Assembly: GCF_964199755.1 (NCBI RefSeq) | Contig: NC_133906.1 | Location: 13,923,378 to 13,987,377 of the forward strand | Reading direction: 5' to 3' | DNA: 64,000 bases | DNA from: Larus michahellis | Taxonomy: Eukaryota; Chordata; Aves; Charadriiformes; Laridae | Shown: piece by piece, positions 45,072 to 57,771 of the stretch | Position numbering within the stretch: position 1 is the first letter of the stretch | Layout: each line of letters starts with the position of its first letter | Made by a program: the position numbers and the translations under genes | The notes under the pieces: model-generated | What the model saw: only the letters and a program-made list of their open reading frames with translations | Databases searched by the model: none | What the model was told of the DNA's origin: nothing

Positions 45072-47591
45072 ATGCGTCTTCTCAGAGATGAAGTTACAGA
45101 GCAAGAGAAGACTTCAACTTTTCTTATCCCCGGGTGGGTGGGGGTGGCAGGAGGGACACGTCCTGCCCCAAGCTCATCTTTTCCCATTACAAGATGAGAA
45201 CCTTGTGTGAGCAGGAGGGAGATGCTCCTGCGAAGCCGCCCGGGGCCGGGGGAGCCCCCGGGGATGTCCCTGGGCCCGCTGGGTTTTAGCCCATAAAGTC
45301 ATTGTACAATGCTGGAATTTTTCTCGTTTCAAGATTTCATCTCTCCTGCGCTTTCTCAGCCGCTGAAGAGAGGAACTTTCTCTGACCGCCGTGCCTTTGG
45401 CTGCTCCTGTTGTTCAGTTTCTAACCACTATAACCAGAGCATCTGTTTAATCTGGAACTTGCTTTTTCTCCTTCGTTAACTCCTTAGCTCAAGTTTTAGT
45501 GCCGCTGGGGGGACAGACTCAGCTTTTTTCTTAAGGAAAACCACTACGGGGGTGCGGGATGCTGCTGTGATGTCCTGTTGTGGCTCTGCTGTGTTGCAGC
45601 AATTGCGAGAAGCGAGATGCAGGGCCGCTCTGCTCTTGCTGCTGTTCCCTTCTCCAGGAGGATGGGCTGAAGTCACGGCTCTGGGACACACGTACACGTC
45701 GTTCGTGGCATCGCTGGGGCCGGGCGGGAGAGCTGAAGGTGGAGTTTGTCCCAGCCTGTTAATGGAAAACAAATGTTTTCCCTGAGTGCCGTGGAAAATG
45801 AAACTGGTGTTTCTGATGGGAATGCGTGTAGTCGGGCTGAGAAAGATGGGTGAGAGCATTTCCTTGAACACTGAGCATCTTACTTCCTACAGGCATATTA
45901 TTTTAGTTTTCTTGGCTAATAGAATGAATTTCTAGACTGTTTCCACTGATGTCACCAAGTAAAAGTGGTTTATAAACGGCCCGGAGCCAGCACAGAGAGC
46001 AGCGGTGAGAGTGCAGGGAGGTATAGCCCAGGTCTGTACGGGGGTGGTCACGGCAAGCGCTCGGTCGGCTCCTGGCGCTGAGGTTGGACGGGTGGTGGGA
46101 CCTCTCCTGAGCAGACACCCTCGCTTACGGGCTGTGGCGTGGGGACTGCGACAGGTCCTTATGCGACAAAGGCGTTTATCAACAGTGACTTTTGGGAAGA
46201 AGGTACAAATGCATTTGTGCGCTTGATTTTTCCTGCCAGAGAAGCTTTTCACTTTGGAGAGCTTCGACGTATTTGAAAAGACTACATTCAGCAATTCTTC
46301 TATAATTACTTCAAAATTACAGCCACGAGCAATTATATTTTTCAATAGCTTATTGAGTGCACTGAATCCTAAGAAATTAACTACCAAATTTTCAAGGAGT
46401 AGATTTATTAATAGCAGCTGTAACTAGAAATCTTGTCTAATTTTGATCACTACCGAGAGAGCAGAAAGAATAAGGGCTCCTGTTTCCATGTATTAACAAT
46501 ATGACTGATAAAATTTGCGGGAGACATTCTCGGCGAACAAGATAATTACAGCTGTGCTGCTTGTGCCGCAATAATTAATGATCGCGCGCTTTATTCTCCA
46601 GGCTTGTTTTTCTTGTACAGCTCCAACAGTTTAAATAAAGGTCTTGATCTCTGTCATTTCACATGACATTGTTCTGAGGCTGGTTAGGCTGTAAAAGCCA
46701 TCAGCCTGGAGGCAAATTTATTTTTCAAAATACAGTTTAAATCTGCAAACCATTTCTTAAATTATAGGTTAGTGAAAAGCAGGCCCTTCCCGCGGAAACA
46801 GATACAGTTTTTTAAGAACTGTAGGCTTGAAGTGATTTAGCATTAAAACCAAGGGCCCTGTCCTCGCCTAGCGAGAAGCCCGTCTGCTCCTGGCAGTTGC
46901 AGCTTTTCCCAGTCACTAATTCAGACTCCCATTTTTAGGGGGAAAATAATCTAAATACAGCTTTTCAAATATATTGTAGTTCTGTTTTTTTCCCAGGCTT
47001 GCTGACCCTGTGGGACCGCAGGTGCCTGCGGCAGGTCACCCTTTGGTCTGCAGAGGACTCGCTGGCTCGGGCCGCTTGGCAAGAGCAAGCCATCAGTCAG
47101 AAATATGGGGTGAATTCCCCCTTTTTCAGAATGCATACAAGAGAGGCAGTTCGAGAGGAAATGTCTTCCATCAGGAGTGTCTGTCCTTTGCCTTCATCAC
47201 GTACAGTCAAAGCATGAGAGCTCATTAAGCATTTCTAATTAATTTGTGAGTCGGCTATTTCCTGTTTAGACTGTCAACTAAGGAGGCAGCTGAGCATCAT
47301 CACTGGAGCATGTGGTGGTGTTGCCACCTCAGCGAGGAAAATACTTCTGACAACAGAACTATAACCCCCTCCTTGCCCACGGTGTCACCAACAGTTCCAT
47401 CTGCCGGGACCTGTCACTGCTGGGCTGTGCAACTGTGACCGCACCGGCACGTCTGTGGTGTCTCTGGCACCCGTCTCCGCTCACAATCAACCAGTGACGG
47501 CTACTGGCCGGGTTCCTGGAGATGCCATTGCAACTGCTGGTGATTCCCATCCTGGACACAGGCTTCTGCTGAGCTCTGCTCTCTTAGTTTC

Positions 47592-47990
47592 GTGTTGCAA
47601 TGCTCTTACTGCTGGTTTTGGTTGCAGGTTCTTCACCATTTTATGAACATCCTTCTTTTAGACCACAACTGGAAAAAACTCTGGGGTAGTTCCTGCTACC
47701 TCAAGGTGTCCTTAACTGCAAGCCCGCGAACTGTTTCCATTCCTCCTGGTACCTTCTTTAAAAAGTGCAGCACATTTGTTAATGCCCCCCTGGAGACGGG
47801 CTCAAATAGTAGTTCACAAAATAGCAACTGCTACATCAATTGTTTATATAAAAGAAAACACTTCTACTGCAAAGGCAATTTTGCCTTGGATAAAGACAGC
47901 AATGAAACCCAACTGTTTAAATGCAATGCAGACTTCTATGGAAAGAATCTGCCCACTGGCCAAAGCTCTGAGAAAAATATTTGTCACTGA
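47592..47990 (+). other. Cys-rich open reading frame, unassigned
   Basis: An open frame of 132 codons. Its second half has several Cys residues and two N-glycosylation sequons (NSS, NET), giving a secreted-protein look. In another frame, ATG at 47600 starts MLLLLVLVAGSSPF, a short signal-peptide-like leader that stops near 47690. No family is recognised and no complete gene structure is evident. Confidence 0.2.
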
Positions 47991-49130
47991 AACAGTTTGA
48001 AAAATTGAGAATCTTGAGATTTCTGCTGGTACCATCCATGGCTTTTAGCACGCCGGTACGGCACTGAGAGTGTTCCCAATGGCACCGAGGGGAGCTGGGG
48101 CACTTGGAGGGCGACTCATTTGCAACGCGTGAAAATACAGCGAGCCCCATTCAGCTTTCCAGACAGGTCAAATTTTGCTGGTTCAAGGTGTGCAGTCATT
48201 TCATACGCAGTTATTAAAAATAATATTTCCTTGACAAGATTGTTCTTGGTGTCACGGTGTTTCTGGATGTCGGTGTGGTTCCTACAGGCCAGGCAGGTCT
48301 CAGCATGAATTTCATTGTGTTCCTCCTTCTAATGGAAATTGCAAATACATCTCCAGACGCAGCTCTGCCGATACCCCGACAGCAGCCTCCATCACCTCTT
48401 CACCATTTCAGACTGGGGAACGCTTGGATCTCAACTTTCACTTAGGTGGAAGGAAATGCCTAAAAATCAAAAGAAATTGCTTCTGCCTCAATATCACCAC
48501 TGTTGTCCTACCTGACAGATATCTTCCTGATTTTTAAATTCACAGTATCATAGTAAGAAACGAAAAACCAACCAAACAAAAGCTGCCTATTCTGCTCTGA
48601 GCAAGAGAAATTACTTCCATGTGGGGTAAGTGATTGTAGGTAGGTGATACTTGCGTACTTAGGTGGCATCTGTTTTTATTGGGCGGTGCACTGAGCCGCG
48701 CACTCGATAACTTGCATCACCGTATGATTCATACGATCATCTGACCTTCATCTCGCTGCTGTTCTGCTTTTATTTCCTTTGCTCCCTACAAGTTACAGTA
48801 AAGGAAATTCTTCCTGTGTTTCATACACAATGCTTCCTTTCATTTCAGGAAGACTGCAAATAATTGCACTTTTAGTATTTAAAAACCCAACTGGTACAAT
48901 CCTCTACTAGAAAAGCACAGGATGGAGTACCACTCCCCTTTCCCCTCGCATTTACCCCCCTAGACACCATACACATTCCAGGAGTTGCTGTGTGTCAGTC
49001 ACAGCCTCCCCTCCTGGGCGAAACCCCAGCTAGGAGACGCTGCAGAGCGTTGGGTGGGGTGATAGGGTTTGTAGTGAGGGTCTCCACCATTTTTTGTGTC
49101 AAAAGGTGAAGTGAGCGGGTCTTCCTGCCT

Positions 49131-49668
49131 GCTGTGAGGACAGGCTGAAAGAGTTGGGGGTGTTCCACATGGAGAAGAGAAGGCTCCAGGGAGACCTCAG
49201 AGCCCCTTCCAGTCCCTTGACGGAATTTTAGAGTTATGAACTAATGAATCAGAAGATAACTTGGGTCTTCCTGAAATCCACGAGTCTTGCTGTGCACTTT
49301 GTGGCTACAGACGTTAACGTCGCCAATAGCTTTCTGGAGGTGTTGTGTGATGCAAAGAGATAACGTGAGTTCCTTGAGAGATGGGGAGGGAGTGGAGTGA
49401 TAGGACGAGGGGGAATAGTTTTAAACTGAAAGAGGGGAGATTTAGATGAGATATGAGGAAAAAATTCTTTGCTGTGAGGGCGGTGAGCCCCTGGCCCAGG
49501 TTGCCCAGAGAAGCTGTGGCTGCCCCATCCCTGGAGGGGTTCAAGGCCAGGTTGGACGGGGCTTGGAGCAACCTGGTGTGGTGGGAGGTGTCCCTGCCCA
49601 GGGCAGGGGGTGGCACTGGATGGCCTTTGAGGTCCCTTCCAACCCAAGCCATTCCATGACTCTAGGAG
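49131..49668 (+). mobile_element. CR1 LINE 3' fragment, sense, interrupted by a 157-bp insertion
   Basis: Two CR1 segments lie in order and in the same orientation: 49131-49220 (GAGGACAGGCTGAAAGAGTT and on) and about 49368-49668 (GTGATAGGACGAGGGGGAAT through CCTTCCAACCCAAGCCATTC). Between them, 49221-49377 is not CR1. AGTCCCTTGA at 49211-49220 recurs with one mismatch (AGTTCCTTGA) at 49368-49377, like a target-site duplication. Confidence 0.9.
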
Positions 49669-51403
49669 AAATCTAACTCTGCGTGCTGGCTCTTGCTGGT
49701 ACTGTACCTTCAGCTCCTGCTCTGCGCCTGGCAAGGCCATTCCTCCCAAGGCCGCACTCATGTCCCTCCCCTGCAACTGAGGAAGGACGGCCAGCGTCCC
49801 TGGATGTCTTGTCTTTTTGATGTGTGAAGGTAAAAGAGAGTCTGGTGGTCTCTCTGCTGGAGCATCTCAGCTGTCCACTGCAGGAGAGCTTCTGGGCAGT
49901 GGGAGGAGGCCACCACAGGGGCTGGGACACTGCTGCGGATGAATATCCCTGCCACCACCCCTACCGTGATACAGAATTACTGTGTGACCAAGGCCAGGGC
50001 CTCTGGAAAGAGGGGAGGAAGGGAGGAAAACCACCCCGAGTGGAAGAAGAGTCATCTGCAGATCTTTTTAAAGTTAAAAATAGACAGGATTTTGTCTGCA
50101 GAAGACAGTTTGTTCTGTTATGCTGCTGACATCATGTGAGCATGCCATACGCTTCTGCATTTGCAGACTAAAACCGACATGCTGAAAACAGGAACTTTCT
50201 GGATATTCTGCATGCCTGTGATTTAATGGTTTCAGTGAGCTGCCTGATATCATCTCATCCACATGGTTGTGCTTGGGTGGGGGAACTAAACATCTCATTA
50301 GCTCTGTAGGGTCATTAGAAGTCGGAGAACAGATCATAAGGAATAATAAGGATGCATGTCATCGTGCGAACACAGATGATAAAAGCAACTGCCTCTGACA
50401 CCGAGTGCTTCGATGCAAGGGGACCCAGTTTACCAGCGTGGAGGAGCTGAGCACTTGCTAACTCCTAATGTCAGCAGGAGCTGTTTAGACTGTCTTCATC
50501 AGAAAAATCAGACCGACAGCATCGAAAAGTGACTAAAACCAGAGGATGATACAGGGAATTTTGGCCTACATAACTTTGCAATGAGTTCACCAAGCATTCC
50601 TGGCTCCCAGGCCTGAACTGAGTCTACTAAACTGTGCAACATTTCTTCCTAATCAAATTCTAGTTTATCCACACACAGAAACACAAACAGGCAGACGTGC
50701 ATCTTCCTACAAACACACAAAATACATGCCTACAGTGGAAAGCTGAAGTGATGCTGGTGGAATTGCGGCGCTGGTCTCGGCTACAACAGCAATGCCCAAG
50801 TACCCTGACACAGACACTAGCAGCAAGAAAACGGTAAGAATTGCAAGTTTTCCCCAATCTTGGTCTTGATTCAAATGGTGTAATGGTTCTCATAGGATTT
50901 CACAAATAAGTAGCATTTATTTGAATGCATAAATCAGAGAAATAGCATGTCAGGCGTTTATTCACAATTTCTTAATTGAGTTGATTGCCAGTTAAGAAAA
51001 AGTCTAGACTGTTGGCCTGTTATTTGGCAGCAGAGAGGTTGTTTATTATTTTTCCACATGCTCAGAGAATTACTCCATTTACTTAAAAAAGGAGAGGACC
51101 GAAATCTTATTTACTCTAATCTTTATCGTATTTAAACTGGCTCCTCTCCGTAGACATGCCCTGTTCTTTTACTAGCTCAACATTGTCAGCCAAAGTGTTG
51201 TCCACTTACAAATGTCATAGATACACAGAATGGTAATATTGAGTTATGCAAGTGTTTGGCCTTTTGCCTCTGAAAATAACTATTCGGTAGAAAAACACAA
51301 ATACGATTGCATGTTCTCTCCGGGTTATAACAGGTCACAGTCACAAAATCCCCACAGTTTGTGAAATCTTCTTGCAATTTATAGTTGTACATCTTTAAGC
51401 GGC

Positions 51404-51440
51404 CCCCCAAAATTAATGAAAGAGACATTAATTTTTTGGG
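51404..51440. repeat. Short inverted repeat
   Basis: CCCCCAAAATTAATG at 51404-51418 pairs with CATTAATTTTTTGGG at 51426-51440 with two mismatches and a 7-nt loop. Intergenic; role unknown. Confidence 0.5.
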
Positions 51441-52640
51441 ATAAGATATGTTGAATTGGCTACCGATGCCAGATTACTAGTGGGGAGTTTCCCATGGCAA
51501 GAGTGTTCTTTCATTGTTTTTTTCTTAAGTCTTTATCTTTATCTGCGCCTAGCCCATTCTTTTACCCACCTCTCCCCTTTCTAATGGTTTTTGGCATGAG
51601 GTTTCCTACCGACAAAGGAAGAAAATCTTTCAGCTAAAGTTTTAACCTGATTATAACAAGAAAGAAAATGCAAATGGGGCAGTCACTAGACTCCAGATTG
51701 CCTCCTGTCAGGGCAGGTTTTCCCCCGCCGCCCCCATCTTTAATTTTTTCAGGCTAGAGCTTGGACATCTGTACACTGTTGCTGGATACCTCCAATATCT
51801 AGACAGGTCCATATGCTCTTTTAGCTTTTGCCAACAAAGCAGTGGGGCTGGAATCAAATGTCTGTAGGTTGTGCATAGTAAGAGTAAAATGGCAGAAGAC
51901 AGATAAACCGTTTGATAAAAGAGCCTGTTTCAGACAGAAAGACAGAGCTGTTCCATTGCTGAGTGTGTGTCTGCTTGGGGCAAGAACTTCTGGCTTCGAG
52001 CAGACCAGCTGTTTTTATTTTAGATGGTATTTTATAACAATTTTGAATGGTTTTGTCAGTTCTTATTCTGTTTTATCAGACACTTTTGATAATGTTGTAC
52101 ACTATACCGTGCCTGGGGCAGATTGGATGCTCTGGTGACTTGGCAGGAATCCTTTCACTCCTGATCCCGCTCACTTACATTTGACGGAGCCTGGTAATTC
52201 AGCACAGGGTGGCGGCAGGCGCGGATGGGCAGACAGCCATCTCTCACTTCACTTGCACCTTTCCAGTCACTCGGCAGCCGGCAAGAAAGAGGAATGTCCT
52301 TCTTGATACGTGCCTTTCCACACTGGGACATGGAGGGGAAATGAGGTAGATGAGAACACACATGTAAGCGTCACGGGACAGCCAGTGCTGTTTCGGTATA
52401 AATAGCTCTCACTGTCCTCACTGGCAACTTTCAGAGAGTCTGTATCAATGAACGTCTTTGTTTTCATAGAAACCTTAGTAAATGAATAGCAAATAACCTA
52501 ATTCACTGTTTGCTTTAGCACATTGCTCCTAACTTGGGAACGAGGACTCCAGAAGCGGTCCGGTCCATGACTCGCCGGGCCTTACCCGACAAAATGGCCA
52601 GGGCGCGATGTTCCTAACCCGCTATGCATCCTCAAGCATG

Positions 52641-52806
52641 AATCACAGAATTATAGAACGGTTTGTGTTGGAAGGAACCTTAAAGATCATCCAGTTCCAC
52701 CCCCCTGCCCTGGGCAGGGACACCTCCCACCAGACCAGGTTGCTCCAAGCCCCGTCCAACCTGGCCTCGAACACCTCCAGGTATGGGGTAGCTTCTCTGG
52801 GCAAAT
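52641..52806 (-). mobile_element. CR1 LINE 3' fragment, antisense
   Basis: On the plus strand it starts with the complement of the CR1 tail (ATCACAGAATTATAGAA), followed by GGAAGGAACCTTAAAGATCA, CCCTGGGCAGGGACACCTCC and CCAGGTTGCTCCAAGCCCCG. It ends within the AGCTTCTCTGGGCAA segment. It is 5'-truncated, with the 3' end intact. Confidence 0.93.
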
Positions 52807-55800
52807 ACTGGTTGGAATATTGGTTATTTTAGAATTTCCACCTGTCCTCTATGAAGCCTTTCCCGTGGACATCCCATAAAGTGGCCTCAGTTGAGAAGAG
52901 ATGCTCCCTTCAGTCGGGAGCTAAGACGTAGGAAATGGTTAATCTCTCCAGCCAGAGCTATGGCTCAGTCTGCTCCAGGGAGCAGCTGGGGCTTGTCATC
53001 CCCCTCTCTTTGCATGTTAATATAGTCTTAAGACCTTTCAATCTTCAGGCTCACTGTATTCACAGTACATTCACACCAGCACTCAGCACATTAGAGACCA
53101 TCAAAGATGAGTGACAGGGAAGCCAAAAGCAAGGAAAATCGCTGATGAAGGTAAAGCCTAAGTAGAGAAAGTGTTGTATCCCCGCATTTAGAAGTTGTTA
53201 GGCTTCCCATTTGTTTGAGTCTCGTTAATTAAGGCTGAAAAATAAGCGTTTGACTGTCACAATGATCTCCGTAATTGCTTACATGTACATGGCTTTTTAC
53301 CCATCAGAAAAATCTGTACATGGAAGGCTACTCTTGAGTTAAAGAAAAGAGATGGGTTTTTAATTTAAAAAAAAATATTATACAGCAGAAAGATAAAGAT
53401 CCCACGATTCGCGTGCTTCATTTCTACATTTTACCATTGTCCTTTGCACTGAAGCTCTAGGAATATGCACAGTGGGGAATTTTGCCTCAGGAGGAGCAAA
53501 ATTAGTGGTACAATACAAAATGTCCATTTCGTTCTCGCTTCTGATTTTGCAAAAATAATTTGGTATTTGACATTTTCTGGGACATAATTTCAGAAATGGA
53601 AATTTTGAGCTGCAAAATGCTGTTTTAGACAGGAGATCAGTGTTCTCCTCTGGGTACCTGATCAGTGTTGTGCCATTTGCAGAAATGGAACTTCCCTGCA
53701 AAAGGTGCACTTGCGCAAAATTACTAATTATCCCTTTGCCTCCCCAGTTTCACACCCTTTTACTGCACTATCACAAACATGTTCTACTCAGGAAGTTAAT
53801 CATCAGAATAAGCATATATGGTAAAACAGTTTGAAGTGACTCTTCCCATCACTGGGGGATCCCAGAACATTTTGTTTTCCTCTAGTCAGGCAGAGAATTA
53901 GTTTGTATGTCTTCCTTGCGGCATGTTAACCACATACTTAGCTAGTAGTCGCTGCCAATGATGTGAATGAATCTCTGAAGGGCAGTTTTTTTTCCAAACC
54001 TAAGAAATCAAAAACAATAGCCCAACAGTCGTATTAGAGAACGAGAGGAAGGAAATTGCCAGGGTGTAATAAAACTCACAAGAAATATAGAGAATACGTG
54101 AAAATACAAGTAAAAAATATTTCAGTGTGTGATGATTGTTTATCTTTCCCAGTGGGAGAGGTGAGGAAGTTGAGTTTTACCCTGAAGAATCTGGGATGTG
54201 CACATGGTGGTGAAAGGCGTGAGATTAAACGGCATCTTTGGGAGTGTCAGTGAACCCAAACAATTGAAGGAACATACCAGGAGGAGGAGATGTCCCTCGT
54301 AATTTAGCTGATCTTCTCAAATTCACAGATGTTTGAAGCAGAAACATTTAATCTCCTGAGGTTGCAACTCATCCGTATAAACGCAAGACACCTTCAATTC
54401 TTATATATAAGGCTACAAATACTGTCATTTTTCAATAAATAAAAAAATTGTGGTAAGTAATGATGCTTTATTTGGGCAGAGTGATACAATCCAGACAAAA
54501 GGGAAGCTGGTTTTCCCCTCCACGCAGACAATAGGCATCCTGCTTGGCCACATCCTTTAATCCCAGCCCTGAAACTGCTCACTTGTGAAAGCTTCTTAAT
54601 TGTGTTTAACTACGTGGGGACACAGGCTGTAACACCAGTAAGCAGTTAGGATCATGACACTCGTTTCCATTGTTCTCCAGATATTTGGGAAAATAAACGT
54701 GACAGCTAAAATAGCCCCTGGAATAATTGCAGCTATTAGAGCCATTACCTACCCAAATTCAGGTATTTTCTGAGTGAGGAGTCTTGTTTCATGGGTCAGT
54801 TGAGCCAAGCAATTAAATTGGAAGAGCAGCTTTGGTTCCTATCGAGTACCTCTGTCTACCTTCCTGCTCGATGCCTGTCTGTTGCCTGATGCACAATAAG
54901 GAAGATAATTTGTGTGCCAAAGAAAAAGGAATTCTGAGGCTACTCTTTTTGTTCCCATGTTGAGTGCCCACTGCTGTGTTATTTTGACTGCAGGAATAAT
55001 GAACAGCTAGAACAGGTGGTAGAGTAAGTTACCGTTTTAAAAATTGGATTAGGATTTAGATTATTACAGATCCATGAGAACTGTCATAGCACAGATTACA
55101 GTTACATTTTTATTCTAGTCTTCCATTAAGTTTTTTTTCCAGCCACCTGCACTTGGGCAGTATCGACTAATCCTTTACATGATCTTTAACTATAAACTGA
55201 GCTGATAAAGAAAAATTACTTTATTTGCTATTACATCTCTGATTAAAAAAAAAAAAGAAAACATAAGGAAGTAATAAGAAAAAAAGAATCTCTTAATAAA
55301 GAAGGATTCATGCTTCAGTTCTTTTCCACTGGCTTCTCCTCAGTTACTTAGGAGAACTTTTTATCTTCAGCTTTTTGATTTAGGATCCTGGCAGGGAATC
55401 TCAGAAGATTCCCACACTACTGGAAATAATATTTTATGTACCGAAGTTGGAAAAGGATAACATGTTCTGCCAAATAACTAGTACAAACTTCTGACCTTTG
55501 GAACAATAATAGACATGGTATCTGGAAATGTTAATTTTACCACGGAAGTTCAAAATGAAGTAAAAAAATAAATAAATTGGTCTTGACAGACTTTACGGGA
55601 CTGAAACCGTGTCCTTACCTGATTGTCATTTTGGAGAGCATCTTACATTGTCTCTCTAGTGGTAGCAGTGCAATGACTTTGTGATGTTAAGAATAGTTGC
55701 TTTTAAGATTCGGTCTATCCATTCCACTGTTGTGCCTGCAATGATACCAGGCACAGCACCAAATTTCCTCAAGTTTTTCTTTAAAGGAAACACTAGAAAT

Positions 55801-56764
55801 ATTATAAAACAACTTTGAATGGTCAATAAAGTCCTTCAGCACAACAAAGACAATTGTGCCGTAAAGGGCAACTGGTAAAGAGAACGGGAAGGAATAGCTG
55901 GAGAAAGGGAAGAAACAACAACACTCTTGTTTATTGGGAAGGAAAGAGGACAAAAAAAAAAAAAGACAAACACAAGTTGTGTGCCTGCACAGCTTTGATC
56001 TCACAAACTTACAAAACTGGGCTCAGGGTGAGGAAGGAAATCTTCCGAGGCGTGTTTGATACATGGCCACTGCCCATCGTCCCCGAGGGGCCGGTGGTGC
56101 TGGAAATCCGGATCCCGGTAGGGCTTGGGCACCAGCCCAGGCCCGATTTGTACCAACTCCACCAGCCTTCGGAGCCCCGAAACTGCTTTTAGTGAAGGCC
56201 GAGATGCAAATCTAGCAGGTTGGGCTTCCCGCCCCAGTGCTGGATACCCACCAGGCCTCAGTGGGCAAGGAGGGATGGGGCCACATGCCTGGGCAATCTG
56301 TGCCCCATGGCTCCACGCCCAAACCCAAAGGCTTTTAGAAGCTCAAGAATCAAGAAGGTAAACATACTATGAACTGTCCATCATGATGAAAAGGTGGGAA
56401 TGCACAGGAAACAACGGTGAAAAAACACCACACCAATATTTGGTGTCACAGGAAGAAAATTTCCCTGCCCGTGGAAACTCCAACTGGAGAAGTATGTCCC
56501 ACTCGGTATCAAAACGCAATTAATGGAGAAAGTGAGTTATTTCGGGTGTCAAGGCCGAACAGGAGGTGTTCTGAAGAGAACCTCGTCGGCGCCCCGGGGG
56601 CTCTGAGGGGGAGGAGGGCGCGGTGACACTTGGGGCCGCGCTCGAACGGGTGCTAACCGGCAGCTGGAGGGGCAGCCGGCAGTGCGGTCCCCGCTGACAG
56701 GGCCGCCCGCTCCCCTCAGCGGCGCGACTCCTCGCCCGCAGCCCCGCTCCCCTCAGCACGGCCC

Positions 56765-56774
56765 GCGCGTGCGC
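56765..56774 (+). promoter_or_regulatory. NRF1-type site in the RAPGEF6 CpG island
   Basis: GCGCGTGCGC, whose reverse complement GCGCACGCGC matches the core of the nuclear respiratory factor 1 consensus (YGCGCAYGCGCR) except for the first flanking base. Binding is inferred. Confidence 0.4.
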
Positions 56775-57258
56775 CGAGCCCCGCCCAACCCTCGCGAGCC
56801 TTCCCTCGCGCCGCTCCCTGTCTCCGCCCCCTCTCCACCCACGACCGGCGGGGGGCGGTGCTCGCCCCCAGCCCCGCCCTTCCCCCGCCCCGCCCCTTCG
56901 CCCCTCTTGTTGATTCTCTGGGTTAAAGCGCCCGCTCTCGCACTTTTCTGTTTGGGGGGGGATGCGCGGTGAGTGAAGGGGGCTGGAGGTTGGGACGGTG
57001 GCGGCGGCTGTTGGCGGCCTGCGGGGAGGAGCGGGTCCGGCTCTGGGCGCGGGACGAGGCGAAGGGATCCTCCGGCGCCGCGTCGCGAAAGTCTTCGCCC
57101 GCCCGCGTCGCTTTGTGCTGCTCGGGCGGGGCGGAGCCGCTCGGCGCAGGGGCCGAGCGGGCGGGCGCAGGGAGTCCCGCTCCGGCCGGTAACTTCCCTT
57201 AGCCCGCGCCGACTTCTCCTCACGGCCGGGCCGCGCCGCCGACGCCTGGGCCCGCGCG

Positions 57259-57333
57259 ATGGGGAGCGGCGCCGGCCGCCGGAGGAAAGCGGCGGCGGGA
57301 GCCGGCGCCACCTGCCCCGTGCCCCGCCGCTGA
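57259..57333 (+). other. Candidate upstream ORF in the RAPGEF6 5' UTR
   Basis: ATG in good Kozak context (G at -3, G at +4) opens 24 codons and stops with TGA at 57331-57333, 370 bp before the main ATG. A four-codon ORF at 56962-56976 may be another. Both matter only if the transcript starts upstream of them. Confidence 0.35.
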
Positions 57334-57702
57334 GCCGGCAGCCGGAGGCGCCCCGAGCGCCGCGGAGGAGCCGCCCGCCTGGTGAGCAGCCAGCCCGGCA
57401 GCGGGCACCGCGCCCGCCCCGGCCCTCCCCGCGGCCCCGAGCCCGCCTCGGCCTTCTCCTTCTCCCTTCCCCGCCCCGAGCCCGCCGCCTGCCCCGGGGC
57501 AGCGCGGCCTCCCCCGGCCCCCGCCGGGCCCCCGCGGGGCCGGGCCGTGCTCCGCGGCGGGGCCGGGCCGGCGCTGCCGGGCGGGGAGGCTCGGCCGATC
57601 GCGGAGCGTTGCTGCGTTCGGGTGTTGCCGGCCCGCCTGGAGGCATCGCCCCCCGCCAGCCATTTCCGAGGAGTTGCGGACCTGGAGGAGCAGGGGAATA
57701 GA

Positions 57703-57771
57703 ATGAGCTCTCCGGTGGATCCCAAGATTAAACAGGCTTTGCGAAAGAAACCAGCAGAGAGGACTCCGGAG
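57703..57771 (+). CDS. RAPGEF6: RAPGEF6 (PDZ-GEF2), first coding exon
   Basis: 23 codons, MSSPVDPKIKQALRKKPAER and TPE, then donor GAG|GTAAGG. This closely matches the RAPGEF6 N terminus as I remember it (human MNSPVDP...ALRKKPPERTPE) and not that of its paralog RAPGEF2. The family protein is about 1600 residues: cyclic-nucleotide-binding-like, RasGEF-N, PDZ, Ras-association and RasGEF domains, activating Rap1/Rap2 at membranes and junctions. All those domains lie in later exons outside the window. The ATG has A at -3. The frame is open upstream for about 370 bp without another ATG, so this start is preferred. Confidence 0.9.

Larger units (their letters stand above)
41086..56576. other. Intergenic region between FNIP1 and RAPGEF6
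   Basis: 15.5 kb without a recognisable conserved gene. It contains CR1 fragments (43130-43508, 49131-49668, 52641-52806), a GC-rich block (about 44270-45000), a Cys-rich small ORF (47592-47990), an AT-rich non-repetitive block (about 46200-46830) and a short hairpin at 51404-51440. I see no tRNA, CRISPR or LTR pair. Confidence 0.7.

Noticed and set aside
49480..49668. ORFs of 76 and 112 codons overlapping the CR1 3' end
   Set aside because: This is the non-coding CR1 tail; similar peptides recur at the other CR1 copies.
56520..57725. A 401-codon minus-strand ORF, and nested 297-, 242- and 147-codon ORFs, across the CpG island
   Set aside because: The sequence is extremely GC-rich, so stop codons are rare in every frame. 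The products are low-complexity Arg/Pro/Gly/Ala, and the plus strand holds the RAPGEF6 promoter and start.
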